Assembly (NCBI RefSeq): GCF_000149955.1
Contig: NC_030994.1
Location: 1,504,687 to 1,568,686 of the forward strand
Length of the DNA stretch: 64,000 bases
Direction of reading: 5' to 3'
From: Fusarium oxysporum f. sp. lycopersici 4287
Lineage: Eukaryota; Ascomycota; Sordariomycetes; Hypocreales; Nectriaceae
Shown here: positions 54,702 through 64,000 of the stretch, in pieces
How positions within the stretch are numbered: the first letter of the stretch is position 1
Layout: each line of letters starts with the position of its first letter
Made by a program: the position numbers and the translations under genes
Notes under the pieces: model-generated
What the model was told of the DNA's origin: nothing
The model's database searches: none
The model's input: only the letters and a program-made list of their open reading frames with translations

Positions 54702-56675
54702 CTATTCCTCCGCTGTAGCGGTAGTAGCATTCTTCTTGCTCTTGGACCTCTTTCGCTTCTTCTTCCTCTCACCAATATCGCCTACCACATTATCCTCCTC
54801 GCCATCTTCCTTCTTGTGCTTTCTCTTCTTATCACTCGCGGGCTCGATCACGGCGCCACCAGCGTCTTCATCGGCAGAGATCAAGCGCTCGAAGCCATAT
54901 GTAGGACCGTCGCGCTCATACTCCTTTCCAAAGATCTCACGACGCCACTGGCGTAGACGAGCCTTCTTACCGAGACGCTTCTTGTCTTTGCGCTTCTTCT
55001 CCTGGTCGCGGAATGTGGCAAGTTTCTTGAGACCAGCATAGTCGTTGAGGGCAGCGTCGGAGGGAGCGAGGAGAATATCGCGCGCGGTCATACCAAAAGA
55101 TTGAGGGGAGGTCTCGCGGTAGCGGAAAGGAGCATGAGACGATTGCTTGAAGATGGCATGGTCGGTAAGCTCAAGTTTGGAGTCTACAAGAGCCTCAAGC
55201 TTGGCGCGCTCCTGACGAGCTTGCTTCTGGGACTCCTTGCGGGCCTTCTTGTGGTCTGTCTTGCGCTTCTTGGAGGCCCGACCATCCTCGTCCTCCTCGT
55301 CCTCCTCATCCTCCTGAGCGTCGTCTTCGACATCACTTAGGCTAATGTTTGGCTTCTTCTCATCGTCCTCGAAATCTGGAATGATATCCTTGATGTCGAT
55401 ATCATCATCCCATTTTGGCTTCTTGGGATGCTTGGACTTCTTCTTTTCGCCGTCTTGTTCCTCGCCCTCTGATGCTACAGCATCATCTTGTTGAGCATAG
55501 TAATCGTCACCAAATCGCTTCCTCATCTCCTCCTCCCACTTGTCATCCTCCCATGCGTCGTCGAGGAACTTGATCCAGTCCTCATCGGTGAGATCCTTGC
55601 CCGCATTGCCAGCTGTGCGCTTGATCTTACGCAGCTTTTCCTGGGCTTCATCAAGCTTGAGCTTCTTTAGACGAGCCTTCTCCTCACGCCTCTCCTTCTT
55701 CTCGGCCTCCTTGCGCTCACGTTCGAGTTCACGTTGACGCTTGCGACCAGTCTTCTCCTCACGCCTGACTGACTTGGCTGCGGCAACATCACGAGCATAT
55801 GATCGAAGGAATTCGTTGCTCCGCTCTGGGTCCTCGAATCGCAAGTTGTAAGCCTGTTCGAACTGGTCGGCGCGGTCATCATCGTCCTCTCCTTCATCCG
55901 ACTCGAACGCTTTCCAGTTCGAACCATCTGGGGGGACCCAGGCACGCGCGCTCATGAAATTTGATAAGAAAGTCTCAGGGTTCTTATCGGCGTTGGCAAC
56001 ATCAACCTCGGTGATGGCCATAGCTGCTTTCCGCGAGGGGTGTACACCATTTGAGTCCGCCTTCTCTGTCTCCTTTCGCTTCATGAAACCGCCGTCCTCG
56101 TCGTCAGAGTCTTCATTGGCGGCAGCATGCATCTCAGCCACGATTGAATTCTTGAGAACATCTTGTTCCTGGTTGTAGGTCATGGGTACATCCTCGTCGG
56201 CATCGTCGGCACCAGTGTCACCTCGCATGTACTTTTCTCGGTGGTAATCCTTCAAGTAGACTGGCTTTTCCTTCTTTTCCTTCTCGGTTGCTGTGACGGC
56301 GGGGTCATCGGGCTTGTAGAAGGTCACTTCCTTGTCGTAGACCTTGGGGTCCTTGTTTCGAATGGCTTGGAGAGTGGCAGAGATCTGGGCGTCGAGATCT
56401 TCAGTAGCAAGAAAGCCATCTTCATCTTCCTCCTCGTCAGACGAGGACGACTCGTCGTCGTCGTCATTGTCTGGCTGCTTTCCTGTATTCTTGAACTTCT
56501 CCTCTAGTCTTTGTCTCTCTTCTCGTTTCTTGTTGTGCTCGAAACGACGGGCAAAGTCCTCGTTCACCTTGAAGCCGGTCGTGGCAATAGCGGCGCCTCC
56601 ATCTTCTGATTCGGAGTCGCTATCATCGAGGAGGGTGCGCTTGGTGTTTTTGGGGTCCTCGGTGGACTTCCCCAT
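54702..56675 (-). CDS. kri1: Ribosome biogenesis factor KRI1
   Basis: Single exon, 657 aa. It is a nucleolar protein that binds Krr1 in the 90S/SSU processome and is needed for 40S subunit formation. The sequence is highly charged throughout. The conserved core lies near 275-420: EQAYNLRFEDPERSNEFLRSYARD, a long Arg/Lys/Glu helix, then LTDEDWIKFLDDAWEDDKW and MRKRFGDDYY. The Kri1 C-terminal domain contains RYRETSPQSFGMTARDILLA, the block KKRLGKKARLRQWRREIFGKEY and a Lys-rich nuclear/nucleolar signal at the end. The start at 56675 (CCATGGGG) gives MGKSTEDPKN. The frame is open 31 codons further, with a hydrophobic stretch that does not fit this protein, so the internal ATG is preferred. Confidence 0.92.
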   Translation of the reverse strand: MGKSTEDPKNTKRTLLDDSDSESEDGGAAIATTGFKVNEDFARRFEHNKKREERQRLEEKFKNTGKQPDNDDDDESSSSDEEEDEDGFLATEDLDAQISATLQAIRNKDPKVYDKEVTFYKPDDPAVTATEKEKKEKPVYLKDYHREKYMRGDTGADDADEDVPMTYNQEQDVLKNSIVAEMHAAANEDSDDEDGGFMKRKETEKADSNGVHPSRKAAMAITEVDVANADKNPETFLSNFMSARAWVPPDGSNWKAFESDEGEDDDDRADQFEQAYNLRFEDPERSNEFLRSYARDVAAAKSVRREEKTGRKRQRELERERKEAEKKERREEKARLKKLKLDEAQEKLRKIKRTAGNAGKDLTDEDWIKFLDDAWEDDKWEEEMRKRFGDDYYAQQDDAVASEGEEQDGEKKKSKHPKKPKWDDDIDIKDIIPDFEDDEKKPNISLSDVEDDAQEDEEDEEDEDGRASKKRKTDHKKARKESQKQARQERAKLEALVDSKLELTDHAIFKQSSHAPFRYRETSPQSFGMTARDILLAPSDAALNDYAGLKKLATFRDQEKKRKDKKRLGKKARLRQWRREIFGKEYERDGPTYGFERLISADEDAGGAVIEPASDKKRKHKKEDGEEDNVVGDIGERKKKRKRSKSKKNATTATAEE

Positions 56676-57358
56676 GGTGGAGATAGTTCTTGGAAGCAAG
56701 CAAGGGATTAAATAAAGAAGCAATTGATCATGCGTTGAGAGAATGAGTGTAAGAAAAGACTGCAACAAGCGGCACTATCTTTATCAACAAGACCCAATTA
56801 GAGCTTCCATGCGCTTGTCCCAACTTTTTTTTTTTCTGCCGCTTTGAAAAATTGGCGGGGAGTCGGAATATGGTGAAATATTAAACCGAAGGGTGTCCAG
56901 CTGCTTTGACATCAACCAATCAAGGGCCACTCTTTTCTTAGCTGCCTTGAGCGCTGGCAGCGGCTGCATGTGGCTTCGTCATCAGGGAAGCAAACTGACC
57001 AACCCCGGCCACTAAAGGCCTCTAGAAAAGCGCCTGGAACTGGGCCCTTCGCCGCTACGGCTGCTACCTCCTTAGATACACTCCATGCAGGTGCTTCTAC
57101 AGTACCGACTCGACTGACCTCCACTACTAACCTTGCGGTAACTCTACCTTACTTACTGACGTCGCGTCTTTACCTCCTCTGCCCCAGGCAACATCCATCA
57201 AGACCATTAAACTCCCGATAATCGTTCTGTGTTTAATAACCCCCCGTTTACGCTACGTGCCCGGTTTTCTTTACAACGATATCGATCTTCCGACTTGTCT
57301 CAACCATAAAGAAACTACTTCATCCAACTTGACCTCATCTCCGAGGGATCCCGCAATC
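56676..57358. other. Divergent intergenic region KRI1-VPS21
   Basis: 683 bp with both promoters. It includes a T11 run at 56826-56836, whose A-rich complement lies upstream of KRI1, and a pyrimidine-rich VPS21 leader. No gene is supported. Confidence 0.55.
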
Positions 57359-58185
57359 ATGGCCGACTCTGCCAACGCCCCGAAGCCCAGCAGCAGCGTC
57401 AAGCTGGTGCTTCTCGGTGAAGCCGCCGTCGGAAAGGTGCGCTTGGACAATCACATGCTGCGAAAGCATCTCCTAGCATACTAATTGAGCTGATAGTCGT
57501 CTCTCGTTTTGCGCTTCGTTAACAACGACTTCCAAGAAAACAAGGAACCCACTATTGGTGGTATGTATCTTGTGCCTCCCCAGTCCTTCCATTACGTCGC
57601 TGACAGTTAGCGTCAACAGCCGCCTTCTTGACCCAAAAATGCAACCTTCCCACAAGGACAATCAAGTTTGAGATTTGGGATACCGCCGGCCAGGAGCGCT
57701 TCGCCTCACTGGCTCCAATGTACTACCGAAATGCTCAGGCCGCTCTCGTCGTTTATGATCTCACCAAACCTACATCTCTGATCAAGGCCAAGCACTGGGT
57801 TGCAGAGTTGCAGCGACAAGCATCTCCCGGCATCGTTATCGCACTGGTTGGCAACAAGCTGGATCTTACGGGTGACTCTGGCGCTGCTGCTGATGGTGAA
57901 GATGGTGAGGAAGGGGACGACTCTGGCGACGCACGCAAGGTTCCAACAGAAGAGGCTCAGGCATACGCGGAAGAGGAGGGATTACTATTCTTTGAGACCA
58001 GTGCCAAGAGCGGACATAACGTTACCGAGGTTTTCACTGCCATCGCAAACGCCATACCCGAGACGTCATTGAAGAGTGCCAGAGGAGCTGGCGCATCGAA
58101 TGCTACCAGCCGGGCAGGCGAGGAGCAAAGAGTGAATCTCGGTGGTCCCAAGGATGTTGGTGCTAAGGACAGCTGTGCTTGCTAG
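57359..58185 (+). CDS. vps21: Rab5-type GTPase VPS21/YPT51
   Basis: Exons 57359..57436, 57497..57560 and 57620..58185; introns of 60 and 59 nt; 235 aa. It is an early-endosome Rab GTPase controlling homotypic fusion and vacuolar sorting. The P-loop GEAAVGKSS spans intron 1, which lies right after Lys26. Switch I reads NKEPTIGAAFLTQ across intron 2. [15 protein letters not shown] and ETSAKSG follow, and the C-terminal CAC is a geranylgeranylation site. The Rab5 feature is [20 protein letters not shown]. An acidic insert ([19 protein letters not shown]) lies between the NKLD and SAK motifs and makes the protein longer than yeast Vps21. It appears to be a surface loop and should not disturb nucleotide binding. 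Confidence 0.94.
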
Positions 58186-59350
58186 ACGGAGTCAAGTGGC
58201 GTATGGGTCGATGAGGGTGAGAGGATGAGTTGGAGGTGCACACGACAATTGATTTTGTATTGCACGTTATGCTGCCCTTTTCCTGCGAGCCGTTTGCTTG
58301 GGATTGATGCTGAGGAGAGCATGGGAGTTGACTCTGCGGTTTTTTCGTTTCTTTTCCTGTTACTACCTAGCTGAGTTTTGTTGCGGCATGTATGGACAAT
58401 TAGTGGTCTTGTCTATCTCTTTCTCGTAATAACAAAACTGATGGACTGAGCATATACCACTTCCAAAAGGCTTTGGGAAAGAGTTTCTTTTGTATCAGGA
58501 ACTAGGTACCTGTGTACCTCTTGTGTGCTCTAACAATATCAGTCGCTAGCCTAACCCAAACAACGACTCATTAATCGTTTTTCACTTGTTTAAGTCCTCT
58601 GCAAACTCAGTAACTATCACGTCTCTATGATTCAGAGTCAACCTTGTATCTGAGCGCTCTGTTAGTTATCAATTATTTCAGCTCACCTCACACCTCAGTA
58701 CGAATTGCAATAATTACTCAACCAATCCGCAATCGAAACATTCTTTGTAATCCGGTCTTTGCACATTAGTCCACCAAATCCAGTCTTTCTCATTTGATAT
58801 GTATAAGCATTCGATACTTCTTCATTTCTTACTGCTATGGTCGTACGTATTTACGACAATACTCTTATTGCTCACGTGATCACTGTCGGATTCTGCCGCC
58901 TCTACCTGTTGGGCTTGGCGTGCGTCTGTGACCCACTCTTTTTTCCACGATTTTGAACCTCATCAGAGCCCTTTAGCAGCCAGTTGCCGTTGGCCTTTGC
59001 GTCAGAAGCAAACAGGCCTGGCTTCTCTCTTTATATTAATCATTTTCTTTTCTTCACTGTTCTTTGACCGAGTTGAATTACTGCATAAGTAGCTACTTAG
59101 CTCTCTTAGTGATTCCTTAACGTCGCGCCAATCGATCACAGTGACTGTGATTCTGTTGCACCAGAACCATTAAAAAAGATCGGCCTTGCTGCATATCTGC
59201 CTGAGCATAACCTTTCCCTCCTCTGCTCTCCTCTTCTCTTTCTCCCATCATTTCTTACAACACACAACCTTCCCATGACGCTTCTTCTGCTATCTTAGGC
59301 TCTGCCCTTGGTTTTGGGGCTGCTTCGTAACAGATCAGCAACACTTCGCA
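58186..59350. other. Intergenic, VPS21 to RING/SR protein
   Basis: 1.17 kb with the VPS21 3' flank and a pyrimidine-rich promoter/leader (CT-rich block about 59210-59270) for the next gene. No RNA gene, repeat or further ORF is supported. Confidence 0.55.
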
Positions 59351-62320
59351 ATGGCATCAACAATCACAGAAGCTCAGGCGGAGCTGATTCGGTATGTTAC
59401 ACAGCCTGAAAGACCGCGCCAACGCGCAAGCTAATGCCCTTTCTGCAGGTCCCTTGCGCCCGACGATATTCCAATCAAGTTGCGATGCGCGATCTGCAGC
59501 AAGCTCGCGGTCAACGCCTACCGTCTTCCTTGTTGCGAACAGGCAATATGCGAATCATGTACGCGATTGGTCCTTACAAGCTCGCCCACTACATCCTCGT
59601 GCTAACACTGCGTCAAGGTCAATCCAATCTACCCGCGTCGTGTCCTGTTTGCGAACACTCACCCTTGTCCGCCGAGGATTGCAATCCCAACAAATCATTG
59701 AGAACCACAATCAGGGTCTTCCTGCGCACTGCGGAGAAGAAACGCGAGGCAAGCCGACCGAAGGAAGACAAAGACTCAGAGCCAGCGACGCCAGTTGAGG
59801 CGCCTAAACAGAATCTCCCTACAACCGAAACATCTGCGATCGAGACACCCATAGAACAGATTTCGGGGGTCGACGCACCATCATCAGTACAGGTCGATAG
59901 CGCTGACAAAGTTGATGAAGGCGCTCCTGCTCCACACGTAGTCCAGGTACTGAAATTTCCGATTCTCGTCAAGGACCTTCCACTAACATTTTTCAAGGAG
60001 AATATTACTCATCATGATGACACTCCTGCTACTGAGAGTCCTCGGCAAGTCGAGGCAGGTGATGCTCAGAGCGCACCTGCCGAGGGCAGCACAGAGGACG
60101 CACCCATCGAGCACTCTGACGAGCAGACTCTTACGACACAAAATGGTGAAGGAGGAATCAACGGCGCCGGCGAAGAAAACGAACAACAAATGGACGCCGA
60201 AAACGACGAGGACCAAGACCAAGAGAAGCCTGATTCCGAGTCAATGAATGGCAATTTTCCGAATGGCTCATTCTCTAGCTCTGGTGACTTCAACCAGATG
60301 CAGATGATGATGGCTATGCAGAACGGAATGACGCCGAACTCCTTCGGTGGCTTTCCCATGATGGGTAAGTTTGTGAAATGAATCAGCGCACACGTGGTAG
60401 TAAATACTGACATGTATGTCTATAGGTATGCCGGGCATGGGCATGGACCCAATGACGATGCAGAACATGTACATGAACGGTGGCTTTCAAGGCATGGGCA
60501 TGAACGGCATGGGTGGCTTTGGAGGTGGATTTGGCCAAGGCTCCAATAATAACTGGAACGGTTCACAGTCGTGGAATTTCGACCAGAATAATTACAATCA
60601 AAATGGTCCTGGCATGGGAACTGGTGACTTTGGAGGCTTTAACTCAGGATTCCAGACAGGATACAATCAAGGTAATTATGGTCAATTCAATGACTATCGC
60701 CGCAACACTTTCGGACGTGGTCGAGGCCGTGGCCGTGGTTACTACGGAGGATATGGCCGTGGAGGTTACCAGTTCGGAGGCAACCCAAACTACCAGGATC
60801 AGACCCAAGGCCAATTCCCGCAGATTGGGCCCGGTCAGAATGGTCAGAACGGTGTCGATCAGGGTGATGGCCAGCAGCAAGTTGATGAAAGCGGTCAACC
60901 TATTCAGGGCGATAGCACTGAAGGGCCTGCTGATGCCGGACAAGCTGATGGATCCAGTGAGGCCATAGGCAATGCGGATGCCGCTACCGGTGATGCTTCC
61001 TCTACAACACGTAATACGGGGCCTGGAAACTCGGACCTTGCTCAGGGTAATGTTTCCGGTGCTGTCCGTCCAGTTGCAGCCGCTGATGTTCCTTTGAATG
61101 CGCCTACTGGGCCCAAAGCTATGAGACAGGGGCTCCCTAACACAAGTCTTCATCATCTTCGAGCACGCGGTTACCAGGTGGGAAGTGAAGTCCCTCCCTC
61201 TAAACCGACTGGAGTGAGAGATAGCCCAGCAGACCGAGGCCGATCCCGGTCCAGGAGTAGTTCTCCAACTCCAATTACTGCTGACGCTCGTGAAAAGGAC
61301 AAGGATCGTGAGTCCCATCATGAGCAGAGCAAAGAGCGACCTCGCGATCATGACAAACGCGGCCGAGACCGAGACCGAGACCATGACCAAACAGGATCAG
61401 CATCTCGAACCGTCAGCAGAAGTCGTAGTCGCAGCAGGGGACATCGAAGCTCCCGTCGACGTAGGCGTCATCGCTCAGAGTCTGTTGAGGACGATGGCTA
61501 TGATGACGATTCGCGACGCAAGAAGCATAGAAGCCGGCGTCACTTTCACGATGATGAAGAGTCTTCACGTTTCAAGGACAAGGATAAGGATGAAAAATAT
61601 ACTGACCGAAACCGTTCCGCATCACCAGCTGAATCCAAAAGATCCAGCCACCGCAGCCGTCGAGATAGAGACTCGGACAAGCGGAGGGATCGAGAAAAGG
61701 ACAAAGATGACGATCGCAAAAAGTCCAGCCACCGCCCCTCGCACCGGGATAGAGACTACGACCGCGACCGGCGTCGGGAAAAGGACAGAGATCGTAGTGA
61801 CAAAGACCGGAAAGATAAGGATCGCAAAGATCGACATCGGGATAGGGACCGACGCGATCGCGACCGTGACAGAGAGAGAGAGAAGGACAAAGATCGGGAG
61901 AGTGGCAGGGACCGAGACAGAGAACGGGATCGCGATCGAGGTTCGAGATATAGCAGCAGACGCGAGTCGATTGATGCTGGAGACTCGAAGCCTATCTCTG
62001 GTCCTCGCGGTCACGACACGAAAGTGAAAACCGGCTCTTCGAGTCGCACCGAGAACTCGGGCAAAGACCCTCACACGCTCGAGCGTGAGGCCCGTGATCG
62101 CGAGCGCTTGCTTAAAGAAGCGCAACGTATCGCAGGTATGGCGGGTTGGAAACGCAGCCGCGGCGATGACGGCGACGATGCAGGCTCGCGCAAAGGCCGT
62201 CGGACGGGCTCGTCAACGTCTGCTGCTGCATCACGTCGAAGCGAAGCTATCAATGGTGGCGACGAAGAAGAGAGAATGCGAAGACTCGAGGCAGAAAGGG
62301 AGGGTGATCGATGGGGTTAG
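59351..62320 (+). CDS. RBBP6-like C4C4 RING protein with Met/Gly-rich centre and SR/RD tail
   Basis: Exons 59351..59391, 59449..59558, 59618..59946, 59998..60364 and 60426..62320; 913 aa. The RING-like module at 27-62 has eight Cys and no His (CAIC, CC, C-x2-C, CPVC), the C4C4 arrangement of RBBP6. It is followed by PNKSLRTTIRVFLR, which resembles the segment after the RBBP6/Mpe1 RING. The next part is acidic (about 85-260), then Met/Gly/Asn-rich with an RGG-like block (RGRGRGRGYYGGYGRGG), then a long Arg/Ser and Arg/Asp repeat region (about 580-830). There is no DWNN domain or CCHC knuckle, so it is not a standard Mpe1. A nuclear RNA-processing E3 ligase is the inferred role. Intron 3 (51 nt) is stop-free in frame; it was spliced out because CACTAAC and TTTTTCAAG are good splice signals. 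Confidence 0.8.
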
Positions 62321-63192
62321 AAACTCCAACGGTCTTCCAAGAAACGTGCCACCAAGTCGATAAGACAATGAAGGCCATGTTTTGATCATTTCTCATTCCA
62401 CCCTAATCTCAAAGCTTCACAAGGTGGAAGCAACATTTACCCTCCTTTTTTTTCTTCACTATCAGGTGTTGGCGGTTGATGCATCATGCGGAATCAAATC
62501 TTTCATGTACGAGTAGCTAAAAAAAAGAAGGGGAAAGGGATGTTGCATTAAAATCAGAAACACTTACACGAGTTTTCATCGGGATGCCAGCTTAGGGTTC
62601 AGCTGGGCGGCGGGAAGCGAGGACCATGGGGCAAGAGACTTAAAAATAGGTTTGCAGGTTAGGGGTAGCAGGGTCTTGCTTGACAGTTTTGCAGGTATCG
62701 TGAATCCTGTCTTGAAATGAAAAGGCGCTCTTGGAGTCATTATATAAAGTCAGCGCTGAAGTGAGGTCAGTAGGTGATGAGTCTATGCATGAGTTACACG
62801 TTGAATCAACCTTGTCCGTATTGCATAAAGGCAAGCAAGGCAGTCGTCAGTATAGCTGTCACTGGGACATGATAGAAAAATTCTTGGATGCGTATGTCGG
62901 CACTGCCTTAAGAAGTCTTCCAGTATTCATTCGTCCCCTCATTCTACGTCCCTTCTACCCCGTAATGAAAAATCCACACCACTTCCTATCCTCCTCACCA
63001 TGCGCAATCATCAGTTGTCATATAAAACTCGCATCAGTAAGTGTTTCGGCTATTCAGCCATGTCTATCATCCGCAACGCCATCTCATATGCCCCCGAATT
63101 ATCCCAATGCTACTCCTAGCTCTTGAATTTTTCTCTTATGCGTTGAAATCAACTACTCCCTGCCTATCGAGTCTTTTCTGTGTTGAACTTGT
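62321..63192. other. Convergent intergenic spacer, RING/SR protein and PIK1
   Basis: 872 bp of shared 3' flank with T/A-rich tracts near 62447-62457 and 62520-62526. A 131-codon frame at 62731-63126 has no recognisable product. Confidence 0.55.
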
Positions 63193-64000
63193 CTAGTAGA
63201 TACCCTGTGTACGATATTGGAATGTGTCATAGCTGAGACAGGTCAATACGCGGTATTTGAAACTCAGAATGAGGTTTAACTTACAGTCGAGTGTAGTAAC
63301 TGCCAAATGATTTGGCAACGAGATCATCAACAAAATGCTCCGCTTCTTCGGCGCTCAGATGAAGCTGGAACCTCTGTCGAAGGGTATTCGTCACTTGAGC
63401 GATGCCCACTGCAAAGCAGGGCATCCTGGAGTCATGTCCCATCATCGCTACCAGGTCAATAATGTTGTCTGCCGAGCGACGCAAAGCTTAACACAGTATT
63501 AGCACAATTCTAACATCGTATTTCTGGTGTAACTTGCCTTGAAATGCTTGCTTGCAAAGTCTCTTGTAGTCTTCAAAATCAGGAGAAAGTGGTCCACCTA
63601 AAACATCGACATACTCATGCGTCAACTTGAATGGCGCCGCCTCAAACCCAACTGAGCCAGGCGAATTGGAAAGCATAAAGCCAAAGTCGATATGGATAAT
63701 GTGGCCCTCGCTATCCACCAAGACATTGCCGTTGTGTCTGTCCTTGAGTTGGAGAACGTAAGAGATGATGCTGTATGCTGCCAGTGACTTTTTGAACGCA
63801 TCAACGCCAGCCTGGAACTCTTTGCTATCAGGTTTGCCAAACGCTTTGAGAAAATGGTCTCTCAGTGTCGCAATGCGGTTACGAGGGTTCTGGCCGGACT
63901 CAACGGAGGCCAGCGTTAGACTTCGCTTCAGCGGAGTGGAAGGGACACGCTTACTCGTAATGGTTTCGATCAGACCCGACGACTTCCCCAGTTACTAGGA
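63193..64000 (-). CDS. pik1: Phosphatidylinositol 4-kinase PIK1, C-terminal part (runs off the window)
   Basis: Partial, 5' part beyond 64000. Exons complement(63193..63232, 63285..63486, 63538..>63982). The kinase makes PI4P at the Golgi and nucleus. Visible are SSGLIETI, the catalytic loop LKDRHNGNVLVD, the DFG-equivalent HIDFGFMLSNSPGSVGFEAAPFKLT, and the C-terminus LYDTFQYRTQGIY, a PI4K-beta/Pik1 ending encoded mostly by a 40-nt last exon. The intron between QAFQ and ALRRSADN has a GC donor (CAAG|GCAAGT) and acceptor TTAAG; 51 nt. At the window edge the frame cannot be extended past 63983: LVTGE and SSGLIETI are in different frames. That is either an intron acceptor (GGGGAAG) or a one-base error. 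Confidence 0.9.

Noticed and set aside
60644..61390. 248-codon minus-strand ORF opposite the RING/SR protein
   Set aside because: Antisense of the repetitive Gly/Asn and SR/RD-coding sequence; long open frames there come from repeat composition.
61290..62027. 245-codon plus-strand ORF in another frame of the SR/RD region
   Set aside because: Alternate frame of Arg/Asp codon repeats, with no independent support.
1..64000. Biosynthetic gene cluster, CRISPR array, prophage or toxin locus
   Set aside because: No PKS/NRPS/terpene synthase, no spaced repeat array, no phage or toxin genes were seen; the genes are conserved eukaryotic housekeeping genes.

Overview
This window is ordinary nuclear chromosome from a filamentous ascomycete. 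The gene set, the intron style (50-70 nt introns with CTAAC/CTGAC-type branch sites), the gene density and the protein motifs suggest a Sordariomycete, most likely Hypocreales of the Fusarium type. The species call is inference. I see no prokaryotic operon, CRISPR array, phage, complete tRNA or rRNA gene, or secondary-metabolite cluster. A run of 328 N (21865-22192) shows that this is a draft assembly.

Layout, left to right: SUMO-targeted ubiquitin ligase (SLX8-like, -); mitochondrial DNA polymerase gamma MIP1 (+); Ybp/glomulin-family protein (+); sterol-glucosyltransferase-like protein with a VPS13-like tail (+); splicing G-patch protein SPP2 (-); a short AT-rich island that carries a 295-bp element with 28-bp terminal inverted repeats; NuA4 scaffold VID21/EAF1 (+, interrupted by the gap); endosomal Na+/H+ exchanger NHX1 (-); ARFRP1/Arl3 GTPase (+); exosome ring subunit RRP45 (-); spliceosomal CWC15 (+); xylulokinase (-); MMT-type cation diffusion facilitator (-); SIRT4-like sirtuin (+); small mitochondrial membrane protein (-); separase ESP1 (+); a 4.4-kb gene-poor stretch; Zn2Cys6 transcription factor (+); ribosome-biogenesis factor KRI1 (-); Rab5 GTPase VPS21 (+); RBBP6-like C4C4 RING protein with an SR/RD tail (+); and the 3' end of PI 4-kinase PIK1 (-), cut by the window edge.

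The genes do not form a pathway, but several functions recur: chromosome biology (SLX8, VID21, ESP1), RNA processing (SPP2, RRP45, CWC15, KRI1, the RING/SR protein), endomembrane traffic (NHX1, ARFRP1, VPS21, PIK1) and mitochondria (MIP1, CDF, sirtuin, the small membrane protein). Divergent pairs share promoters as short as 225 bp. Two convergent pairs have only 51 bp between stop codons.

The most useful observations are at gene-model level: the inverted-repeat element, two GC-AG introns, two stop-free introns of 3n length, very short upstream ORFs next to or overlapping start codons, and a one-base frame error beside the assembly gap that the gap length exactly compensates. Exon joins were worked out by eye from splice motifs, frame closure and remembered family motifs. 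None was checked against transcripts.
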